Shown piece after piece: positions 13,001 through 22,501 of a stretch of DNA of 64,000 nucleotides. Where the stretch lies: contig CM040745.1 of assembly GCA_022829145.1 (NCBI GenBank), positions 40,896,144 to 40,960,143 on the forward strand, in the 5' to 3' direction. The first letter of the stretch is position 1; every line of letters starts with the position of its first letter. The notes beneath the pieces were generated by a model, which was not told where the DNA came from, ran no database searches, and saw nothing but the letters and a program-made list of their open reading frames with translations. The translations under genes and the position numbers were made by a program. The stretch is from Albula goreensis. Its lineage: Eukaryota > Chordata > Actinopteri > Albuliformes > Albulidae.

Positions 13001-16000
13001 ACACACTCAATTGGATCGTCCACATTGTCTATTTGAATCCGGGCAGAGGCGGAAAAGGCCGCTTTGCTCAAAAAGGCTGCTGCTGTGAAGGAAAAGCATG
13101 CTCTGAAGGACAAGGAAGAGCTGCTTAACAAACAGAAGGATGAATTAAGGAAAAGGAGAGAAACTCTGGAACTCTGAAATAGCAGCCACAACAGCCAAAA
13201 TCAATGTTCTTAAACGTGCAGAGGATGTAAACCCAACATCAATGGATGCCATGAATGAGTACTTTGAGAACTTGGCAGTCAGATACAAAACCTCAGACCT
13301 GGATTTCCATCAGGTGAAGGAGCAGGAAAGCACACCAGACACACGGATACAAAGTGTGTGCCCAAACACAGAAATCCCGCTTCCTGTTCAACATGCACAG
13401 TCAGCTCATGAAGATCTCAGAGAGTGGGATGTGATACAGGGTCATGGCCCAGGCCGGCGGACCCAGGGGCCACCTGTGCAGGCCCATTCCAATGGAGCTC
13501 CCATGGCAGCACGGATCCAGGGTGCAGGACCCCCTGCACAGAGTGGAGCAGAGAAGGACAGTCTCATTGCAGTTCTGAAGAGACAAAATGAAATTAGCAC
13601 CATGATGGCCAGAAAACAAACCCTTTCTACTTTGCCACCGAGAGAAATTACTGCCTTTGATGGAGACATTCTACAGTTCCAGTCATTTCTCAGATCTTTT
13701 GAACATGTAACTGAGCATAACACAAAGGCAGCCAAGGACAGGCTGTATTATCTGGAGCAGTACACCAGAGGTCAGGCTCATGATCTTGTCAGAAGTTGCC
13801 TACATATGGCTCCAGACACAGGTTTTGAGAAGGCAAAGAACTCCCATATAAGCTCAGTGAGAAGTGGAGGTCAGTTGCTTGTGAGCTACAGGAAAAGCGC
13901 AAACAGAGGCTTCATTGATTTGGGGCAGTTTATTGAGAAGCAGGTTAGGATAACCTGAGACCCTATGTATGGTGATTTACAAAATTCAGATACCAGCAAC
14001 ATCAAACCCAAGGTTAAATCAATTACCACTAAACCAATATCAAGATCAAAAACAGGAAGTAGTTTTGCTACAGGAGTGTCAACAGTTAACATGACAGAAA
14101 CAACACCACCACAAGCCCCAAAAGGTGAATGTTCACAAGCTGCATGTCTGTTCTGCAAAGGTGGTCATATATTGCCGTTATGTCCATAATTAAGGAAACA
14201 AGCACACAGGCAGAAGGTCACCTTTCTAAAGGAGAAAGGAATCTGCTTTGGTTGTCTGACAAGAGGTCACATGAGCAGGGATTGCAAAAGGCGTCTCACA
14301 TGCAGTGTGTCTAACCTATCCCACCCTAGTGTGCTTCACTTTAAACACAAAGATAAAACCAGAGAAACAACAGAACAGCCAGTAGACCCACCTGTGAGCA
14401 GTGCACTGGTGTCTCTCAATGCATGTGGGCATATTGGGGCCGATAACACAGATTGAGTATTGTCTATTGTTTCAGTAAAGATTAAAAGCTGCAAAACTAA
14501 CAAATTCATACAAGCTTATGCCTTCTTGGACCCAGGCAGCTCAGTCACATTCTGCACAGAGAGCCTGATGAAGCAGCTGAATATCTCAGGGAGGAAAATG
14601 AACATCCCTCTGCGTGCCATGAATCAAGAGAAATCTGTGCATTCACATGTCATAACAGGACTGGAGATCTCTGGATTAGACAGAGACAATTTCATAGAGC
14701 TGCCAGAGGTGTACACACAGAAGACCATGCCTGTGAGCTCAGAAAACATCCCCACAAAAGAAGGCCTGACCAGGTGGCCTTATCTAAGTGAAGTGCAGAT
14801 GCCACAAATAAAAGCTAATGTGGAGTTGTTAATAGGGACCAATGCTCCCAAGATCATAGAACCTTGGGAAATAATCAATAGGTTGCAGACAAGAGTAGCT
14901 GTCACACAATTACTGTTAATAGAATCTCCATTTCACACTTGGAAGAGCTGTTGATCAAATATTATAATCATGACTTTTATGAGAAGTCATCAGAGGACAA
15001 GCCTGAAATGTTAATGGAGGACAAAAGGTTTGTAAAGATGCAGAGGAGTCAATCAAACTGCAAGATGGACATTATAGTCTAAACTTGCCCTTCGGGAAGG
15101 ATGGTACAGTCATGCCTAATAACTATCATTTTGCAAAACAGCGTCTCTTAGGCCTGAAAAGGAAATTCAAAAGGAACAAACAATTTTCAGAAGGAGTACA
15201 CAGGATTCCTCACATAGGTCATTCAAAGGGGGTATGCTGAAGTGGTGCCGCTTCATTGCCTGTTCTCTGCAATTGGGTAGTCGCTGTCTTGGACACCAAA
15301 AAAGCAATGGAGCTACCCAGCTATTATCTTTGTTTTGGAAGACCTCCTTTTATACCTCATTATACTAAGAAACTGTTTGTCATCTACAGACAAAGCCAGC
15401 TTGTCATCATCTTTTGACTGTTCAAATACAGTATCTCCTAAGCTGTCTGTACTCCCAGGGTGCTTTGCTGCCCTGGTGCAGTTTGAAAAGAGCGGTGGCT
15501 GCTCTGCTTCTCCCACAAAGATATCTTTTACCTGGATGTTATTTGAACAGGGGCAGAATATGGAAGGACGACCATTTTGGAGCACAATAGCTTTGTAGAC
15601 ATTACACTTGTTGGCTTATGGATTGAACCTAGGCACATTTCACCCACAATTACCCATCCTAGGTCAAGCCGTTGTGCATAGGGCACATCACAGAGCCCAT
15701 TTATTTGCTCACACACCTTGTGTCCTCTTAAGATATCATGTCCCAAGAACAAAATGATTGGAACATCTGGGTCCATGGCTGGAATTTTGTTGGAAATTCA
15801 CCTAAGGTGTGGGTGGTAACGTGCAATCTCTAGACTTGGTATTTCTGTCCTGTCATCAGGGATCAGGTCACACTTAATGAAGGTAGGTAGGGGAAGCTGT
15901 AGTTTTCCATTCACGGGTTCAACGACAAAGTTCTCAGCTCTTCTTCCCGCTGTCTCTGTTGTTCCAGCACAGGTTTTTAGTGTGTATGGGCTGAGGCTTG

Positions 16001-16178
16001 TTTTGACATTGAATAGATTGAAGAACTCTGTCTGTGCAAGTGATGTAATGCTTTGTTCATCAAGTACTACATTTTCACAGCTTTGTCTTTTCTCCCTGCT
16101 GGATGTGCCCTGACCAAGCAGATTCTTGAACATGACCTTGGATGGGGTGTTCCAGCCGTACCGCATACCTCTGTGCAC
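10069..16178 (-). mobile_element. BEL/Pao LTR retrotransposon, minus strand, broken and interrupted
   Basis: Reading from right to left, 16178-15300 matches the region between gag and reverse transcriptase (LGHDILRGHK, RLDLGWVIVGE). About 15300-15240 matches the start of reverse transcriptase with an internal stop. 11950-11744 has the late RT segment (STVHSLYDPLGFAAP). 11638-11216 is the RNase H domain (CIFSDASITG, PRQELCAAVLAVEL, VTDSR, SSEKNPADHAT). 10838-10638 and 10374-10069 match parts of the integrase region, including its C-terminal segment (VKVGDVVLFKDSQAHRNE). The element carries many stops and frameshifts, and most of RT and the integrase core are missing. The centre is occupied by a + strand BEL/Pao copy. 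LTRs were not delimited. Confidence 0.75.
12557..15235 (+). mobile_element. BEL/Pao gag-protease-RT fragment, plus strand, degenerate
   Basis: The gag-like frame opens at 12557 (MDATDSDLNS) but meets a stop within about 20 codons. It continues in the open segments 12632-13036 (LDEFKTLNIYYQQLL, WYRPKLDCIHALFSSV), 13242-13958 and 13965-14455. Two CCHC-type knuckles are visible near 14144-14190 (CLFCKGGHILPLCP) and, across frame breaks, 14230-14310. The aspartic protease region is at 14460-14954 (FLDPGSSVTFC). The beginning of RT (LPFGKDGTVMPNNYHFAKQR) follows to about 15235, where homology stops and the minus-strand element resumes. Multiple frameshifts and stops make it non-functional. Confidence 0.75.
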
Positions 16179-16898
16179 TTTGAAGTGACATCAGCTGACC
16201 TGTCTTCGCCTCTCTCCCCGCCATTCCCTCTCTATTATACAATGGCCTCCGAAATTGCAGGGGGGATGCATCTGGATGGATCTGACTTGATGCTGGTCAT
16301 CTTTCCTCTTGTATTTCTGTAAAGCCATCTTCTGGCTGGTAGTTTCTTCAGAATGTAAGCTCATGTCTGCTGTACGATGTTTCTGTCAGTGGAGCCCACT
16401 GCACGGTTGCCTTTGTATTGTGCTGCCTTCACTGAGTGTAGCCCTACGCAGCTACATAGCCAGCTAACAAATACACTTCTCTTCAACACTGAGGTGTGCT
16501 TTTCACAAATGTTTACCACAGAGAGGTTGCCTATACAAAATGTGAGCTACTTTGTTGATTTGGCCCTATGATGTTGTACCTGAAAGTGATAGAAAAATAT
16601 TACAAGGTTAGTTTCCAACCAGTATGAGAAATAGCAAGCTGCAGAGAGGTGTGTGTGTGCGTGCTACTGTCTGATCTTCATTGGACATTAAATGTATTGT
16701 ATTTAAATATTTTAAGGCCGCTGTAGTCTGGACGTAGTTCGGCTTGTCCGCTGTGGAAAGAGCCAGTCGGTGAAGCAGTGTAGTTAGTGCCGAGCCCGAG
16801 GAGAAGGTGCTGGCCGATTAAGATGTAGGTAGAGCTAGCCTGTATTAGCAAATGACGCAGCCTGAGCGGCGGTAGCCGGACCGGTCCTTGGGGGCCAA

Positions 16899-17200
16899 CG
16901 AATTTTCGTTTTGAAACTTGAAAACCTAAATCGAGAAACAAGCTGTTTCCCGACTACTATTTAGAAATAGGGAAACAAAATGGAAAACGACCCGTTTTTA
17001 CATTTGATAATAGAAAACGGAAAAACGACCCTATGTCATCACAAGACATTTCATTTATTCTGTTTTCTGCAACAAAACCTATATTATTCGTTCAAAGACA
17101 TGGATTGTTTTCCATTTTCCCCCTATTTCTAAATGGTAGTCGGGAAACAGCCGATTTTGGTTTCCTCATTTCAAAACAAAAATCCGTTATGGTCAAATTC
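16899..17200. repeat. Inverted repeat (foldback), arms of about 95 bp
   Basis: The left arm, about 16899-16996 (cgaattttcgttttgaaac ... gctgtttcccgactac), is the reverse complement, with mismatches, of the right arm at about 17107-17200 (gtagtcgggaaacagc ... ttcaaaacaaaaatccg). About 110 bp separates them. This is a foldback-type MITE or the two ends of a small DNA transposon. Confidence 0.6.
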
Positions 17201-17248
17201 AGTTATATTTTCTTTACTTCCTGTACTGTTCTTTTTGTTATTCTATAC

Positions 17249-17489
17249 CACTGGTTCTTAACCTGGGTTCGATTGAACCCCAGGGGTTCGGTGAGTCAGT
17301 CTCAGGGGTTCGGCGGAGGTCAAGACACACACCCAACTCATATGATTCGTGATGACACGCCCCATTTTTGTGTAAAATTATGTTTTGATGGTTTTGTTCT
17401 TTGAACACAGTGATGTTGATGCACGGTTCATTTTGTGCACATATGAAACTGGTGGGGTTCAGTACGTCCAACAAGGTTAAGAACCACTG
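17249..17489. mobile_element. Non-autonomous hAT element, 241 bp, perfect 8-bp target duplication
   Basis: The termini are inverted: left cactggttcttaacct, right aaggttaagaaccactg. The same 8 bp, ttctatac, stands at 17241-17248 and 17490-17497. It fits the hAT target preference nTnnnnAn. Internal sequence is rich in aggggttcgg, and no coding capacity is seen. Confidence 0.85.
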
Positions 17490-17681
17490 TTCTATACCTT
17501 CGTCGGCTGCATCCTGGAAGGATGCGGCCCCTGAGTTGAGTCTCAGTTTCATTTTCGAAAAAGTGAAACTAAGGACAAGAATTACGCCTTTTTTTCCTTT
17601 ATTAGGTCTGAGCAGAGCCGTTGAGCTGGGATACTCTGGGTCTGGGAACCTAAGAAAGAATGGATAAACAATATTTGTTAA

Positions 17682-17912
17682 TGTGAGCTCTCAGAAACAC
17701 TATTTTTGTCTCTGAAATCATTTATCAGTGTGTGTCTCGGGTTTGTCTGGTTGGAATATAAAACTGAATGACGTTCTGATGCTATAGTTCTGCCTTGTTG
17801 AGATCTCGAAACACTATATTTGTCTCCGAAATCATTAATCAGCGAGTGTCTCAGTTTGTCTGGTTGGAATATGAAACTGAATGGCGTTCTGCTGCTATAG
17901 TTCTATAATTCT
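17682..17912. repeat. Direct tandem duplication, about 117 bp unit
   Basis: Two adjacent copies begin at about 17682 and 17799 and share gtttgtctggttggaatat and gctatagttct with scattered mismatches. No coding content is evident. Confidence 0.7.
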
Positions 17913-17929
17913 ATACGAATCGTGATGAT

Positions 17930-19750
17930 AACTGCTCTGACAACACAACTGACGAATTTCGCGTTCATCTTAATTCGGTCTCGGTAGGCAGCAGAATTAA
18001 GTTATTTCGTTGTCGTATTATGACAGTGAAATTAAGTTCGATGCACACAAAAGACGGACTAAAATGGAATGAAAATGTAAAAGAATGAAAATAACACAAA
18101 TTCAAAGAAACCAAAGCGAACAATGTGCTCTTTAGACAGTGCAATGAAGTTAACAGCAGCAAAAGTAGTGCTTAGTAGAATTCGATGTCCGTATTGCAGT
18201 TCATTCGGGATGGGTTGGCAGGACAAGTCGGTCGCTTATACACCTAAGTAGTTCGCTTCTAAGTTGTTTGTAACTAATTTATACTCAATTTGGTTGTCTT
18301 TCACCCTGCAGAACAAGAGCGGACCATCGTCAGTATACAAAATTGACCTTTTTCCTACGATGTCGTACCACCGTCAATCGTGTTTTCAGGGTTCGAAAGG
18401 GACACGTTAATATCCTGATAAGTAAAAATGAAGTCGAGAATAACATCAGTTTAATTCAACGCTTTAAACGTAGTACTCGCAAGCATGTAGTCTTCGGTCA
18501 CTGACTTCGCCATTTTTTAAAATAAACACAGCGTTATAGTTTAAAATTTTATATTTTACATTTTATAGGCTAACGTTATAATAAGCTCCGAAAGCCAACA
18601 TGATCATGTAATAAACTTTTTTCGATTTTTAAATGCAACTCCTTGTACAGGTAGTGGACTTTAGAATACATTGCTTCAGACCACTGGGTGCGTTCCAGTT
18701 GTGAAATTTTGTCTCCTCCTCTGTTTCACTCGTTTCCTCCTGTTTATGACTTCTCCAAAATCACTTCGACAACATTGGCAACATCTGCCATTTTGCACCT
18801 TCTAGCTAGCTAGTTAGCTGGCTAGATTTTCCTTCTATGACCTAGCTTAAAACAGCCCAAACAAAAGCAAGTAACAAACTCAAGAACTCTGTATTTATAA
18901 ATTTATTTACAGTATGTACAAATAAAAACTGTATAGCAAATAACAGGGAAAATGAGTAGAGGCTTTTATGTCTCTCGATTTAACCGGCCAACACTCCGCA
19001 AGACTGAGCTTTAATTCCTCCAATGCCGGTGTATAATTTTAAAATATCAGCCATGTTTCTTTTCCATTGACACTACAACAATACAAATAACAATAACTAG
19101 GCTCTGAAAAAGAACTGAAATAACAAAACACTGACACACACTGTAGGCTATGCCTGTTGGCCCTACTAAGGAAAACTGCTTTGTGGCTAGTGCACCCACA
19201 TAGCTTGCTCACAAAACAAAAAAACCTCCTCAACTCATTCTTAGCCTACAACCAGAGATTTTCCATGTCAGATGCGTTCTCACTAACTGGAAATTGTCCA
19301 TTTAGTTTAGGCGAGGAGTGGCACCTGGGTGGAGCATGCAGGAGGCAAGACATGATGCAAAAAGTATGCTGCGGAAATCAGTGTTTTGTTTACAGCACAT
19401 CAAAGTCGGTGGACGAGGCTCATCCATAATGATGATTGTTTTTGTGTTGATATCAATACTGCATGTATTTGGACTTATCAGCAATATCAACGAAAGAGTA
19501 GGAAGCAATATACAGACAAGCAGAAAAGAGTATGAAGCAGCTACCCTTGGATGTTTCTATTCTTTTGGTTTTTGCGCCAGTCTCATGATAGAAACATCAT
19601 CAACACGTCCACTTACTCGCTGTGAATTCTCTGGACAATTACCAGCTATATTCACACATGGGCTCAACCGGACATTACCCAGACTTTGTATTAGGGAGCT
19701 AGCAGGATAAAGTCTGTATAATGTCCGGAGCAACTGATTCGGATGTTGGC
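17930..19750. other. No gene recognised
   Basis: No spliced or intact gene was identified. Near 18686-18760 a segment with gtgcgttcca and tctcctcctctg resembles the end of a small DNA transposon. The open frame at 19318-19710 lacks any recognised domain. The flanking text at 19560-19830 (ttcacacatgggctcaac ... gtgtgaaaggggctt) looks like dispersed-repeat DNA. Confidence 0.4.
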
Positions 19751-19759
19751 GTTCACACA

Positions 19760-20440
19760 TTCAGCTCCTCTGTGTAATTTCTAGAGAAGTTCAGGGTTGT
19801 AGTGCATGTGTGAAAGGGGCTTGAGCATGCGACTCATGAAATTTGGGCCTTGATCTGTTGGCATTTCCTGGGGAATGCCTACCCTGGAGAATAATTGTAA
19901 CAGTGCAGTAGCTATTTGTCTTACAGTCACCTCTCTCATTGGGAATGCTTCTGAGTAGCATAATCACAAACCACTATTACAAAGCTGTTTCCTGCCTGGC
20001 CCCTCTCTTCTGGGCCCACAATGTCTACACCCACCAACTCAAAAAGTGTGTCTACTATGGGAAGGGTAGTTAAGGAAGCATGTGCCATAGTCTGACCTCC
20101 AGACACCTGGCACTCAGGACAAGATTTGAAAAACTCCCTGACCTTAACATACATTTTTGGCCAGTAAAATTGCTCTGTGATATTTTGTACTGTTCTTATG
20201 CACTTTGCCTTGTAAGTCGCTCTGGATAAGAGCGTCTAACAAATGCCCGTAATGTAATGTAATGATCCTCATGTAGGTTTTCAGAGACCCTAAGTGGCCA
20301 GCCCAAGGAATAGTTAGGCCCAGGTGTAGTACCTCCTGTCTACATTTCTGTGCCAGGACTAACTGCAGGCCCTCCTCACTCTATTAAGAGCCCCTCTTGC
20401 ACCACAAACCTCTCCTTGCTAACAGCAGTCTGAACCCCAC
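19760..20440 (-). mobile_element. Gypsy/Ty3-type integrase fragment
   Basis: On the minus strand the pieces run in integrase order: AGHLGSLKTYMRI near 20290, then YWPKMYVKVREFFKSCPECQ (zinc-binding end) at about 20165-20110, VGVDIVGP and VVCDYAT (catalytic core start) at about 20060-19965, and a second core segment ending TDQGPNFMS near 19840. The zinc-binding part is split by a SINE-like tail at about 20185-20275. Stops and the missing remainder make it a relic. Confidence 0.65.
20185..20275 (+). repeat. SINE/LINE-type 3' tail inside the Gypsy integrase relic
   Basis: The segment gtaagtcgctctggataaga, then gcgtctaacaaatgcc and a gtaatgtaatg tail, is the conserved 3' end shared by many fish SINEs and their partner LINEs. 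It separates the integrase pieces MRI and YWPK, so it inserted after the Gypsy element. The head of the SINE was not found. Confidence 0.65.
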
Positions 20441-20501
20441 CCTTTTCATCAGCCTTTTGAAAACATTCCTTAGATACAACCTCTGTACACCTGCATGCAG
20501 C

Positions 20502-20660
20502 GGTCTCATTTATTTAAATTGTACATACACCAAAACCTACAAGTCTGCGTACACAAAAAAATCTGATTTACAAAACTTGTGTACGCCACACATACATATG
20601 TTTGTATAAATCACAACAAATCCTACAGTTGTGTGTGCGTGAACTAACTATATCTGGACC
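20502..20660. repeat. Harbinger-like MITE end fragment
   Basis: The block ggtctcatttatttaaat followed by many 'gtacacaaa'-type motifs resembles the ends at 32712 and 58232 (gggcctcattta-type), which are typical of teleost PIF/Harbinger derivatives. Boundaries are not resolved. Confidence 0.4.
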
Positions 20661-21779
20661 TCAATTGTACATCAAGCATATGTTTTCTTTTATTTCTCTA
20701 CACTGAATACAAACATTTGGCAGTAACTCCTCCCCCTAACTCCCCCCCACTCTCTATTGTAAAGTTTACACTCACCTCAGTGTAGTGACACATCTGGATC
20801 TCTGGTGTATGCTGTTGAAAAGCATTTGTTTATATTGATACTCCCACTCTCTGATTTTCCCACGCTTGCATGCTTCCGTACTCTCACACTGCCACATTTC
20901 CACACTCTCATGTAGTGGCTGAGTAGTTTGAAGCTGGACTAGGTCATTGTGTTGGTGTATTGGTGTGCTCTGCTTTAAGGCAGGAGAGACTGGACAAGGT
21001 TATGGTGTTGGATGGACTAGGTTATGGTGTTGCCGAAGCACATTCATTTCATACAGCTATTTAAATCACCCCATTCGTACAAATGCCACCTCGCAAAGAT
21101 ACATATTGCTTGATGCTGTTGGTGCAGTGAAAATGAATGTTTCAAAGGCACATGTAACTTGTTGATTGATTTATTAAAGCATTTGCTTTAACTTTAAAAT
21201 AGCAGAGAATCTTGCTTTTGAGCCAAAAAGGACTGTCCCATTTCACCATAGTGTTCCATTTTACTTGAACTTGTTATTGGAGTGAGAAGAGGGTCTTGGC
21301 ATGTTTAAAGGTGTGGTTATCTGTAAGATTCACATGTAAAAAAAAAGAGTTAATACAATTTCCATGTATAAAACATGTATGCATGTACTATACATGTGTA
21401 TGCAGAAACGTTTTTGTTGAAATTTTTTTATATCAAAATGCTGCCAAGTTACCAATATTTTGAACTGAAAAGTATTACTCCAAAGAAAAGCTACCTATGT
21501 TTACCCATCTGTTTCATCTCTTTTATTTGGTTTCTTTGAATCTGATGGCACAACAAAGAGATAGATTTCGAAGTCAATGAGGTTGATTTTGTAAGATCTT
21601 AAATAAAGGGTGTTAATATGCATGTACCCAAAGAGCTTGCAAATGTTCATATTTCTCTGTATATAGGTGATCAACAAAGAGTTATCACATGGAAAATGTC
21701 AACAGCAAACTTCATATTTCACCACATAATGGATTTAGTGTGTTGAGAAAATGTAGGTTTTATAAGAATGTTCCGGTTG

Positions 21780-21912
21780 GAAAGTGTTGGGCCCTTGAGC
21801 AAGGCCCTTAACCCCCACATTGCTCCTAGGGGGGAATTGACCCTTGGCTAGCCCAATCAACTGTAAGTCACTTTGGATAAAAGCGTCTGCTAAATGACTG
21901 TAATGTACCCTG
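21780..21912 (+). repeat. SINE fragment with conserved 3' tail
   Basis: gcccttgagcaaggcccttaa followed by gtaagtcactttggataaaa and gcgtctgctaaatgactgta is the central and 3' part of a widespread fish SINE. A decayed relative is visible at about 23278-23365. No intact tRNA-like head was found. Confidence 0.7.
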
Positions 21913-22104
21913 ACTTTAATGTAATGTTGTGGGCTGTAAAGGGTGCACAACTGGTTTGTTCTGTAGAAAATATCAGAGCACAGAATGACTGACAGAATAC
22001 TTATTTGTCATACAAATGTAAATTATTTTATACATATGTTAAAATTTAGGTATATTGCATTATAACAATATCAAATGGAAATACGTGAAACATAATTAGA
22101 GTTG

Positions 22105-22330
22105 GCTCATTCTGCTTGTGCAGTGTGTGAGCAGTCAGACTGGCTCACTCCGTTTGTGCAGTGTGTGTGCAGTGTGTCAATGTTTGTGCAGTGTGTCAGT
22201 ATGTGTGCAGTGTTCCAGTGCTTGTGCAGTGTGACAGTGTTTGTGCAATGTGCCAGTGGTTGTGCAGTGTGACAGTGTGTGTGCAGTATGTCAGTACTTG
22301 TGCAGTCTGCCAGTGTGAGTGCAGTCTGGA
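22105..22330 (+). repeat. Short-period minisatellite (about 20-22 bp) upstream of copy B
   Basis: Units of the type gtgcagtgtgacagtgtttgt repeat about ten times with variation. Each carries a gtgcag motif resembling a splice acceptor. The array ends about 100 bp before the candidate first exon of copy B. Confidence 0.75.
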
Positions 22331-22436
22331 GGAAATATGACTGAGAAAGCATCCCTTTCCCTGCTGAGCAGTCATAATTGTACTGTTTAATATTAGTATG
22401 TGAATGGTGGTTTTTATGGTCTTCATGCCTCCACAG

Positions 22437-22501
22437 TGACCAGGATGAAGCTCCAGGATGTGCTCCTTCTGTCCAGCAGAATCAGGTGCTCCAAGGGGAA
22501 G
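22437..22501 (+). other. Candidate first exon of ssuh2 copy B
   Basis: A ccacag acceptor-like site precedes 22437 and a good donor (gtatgt) follows 22501. An ATG at 22445 gives MKLQDVLLLSSRIRCSKGK, ending in phase 0, which joins in frame to the next exon at 23427. This does not resemble the acidic start of copy C (MDDKDEDLG). The more acidic frame here (DQDEAPGC) ends in phase 1 and would run into a stop after splicing. The exon may instead be untranslated leader, with translation starting at the ATG at 23451. Confidence 0.35.

Noticed and set aside
19318-19710. A 130-aa + strand frame as a gene
   Set aside because: No recognised domain, no splice partners, and it overlaps sequence that looks like dispersed repeat.
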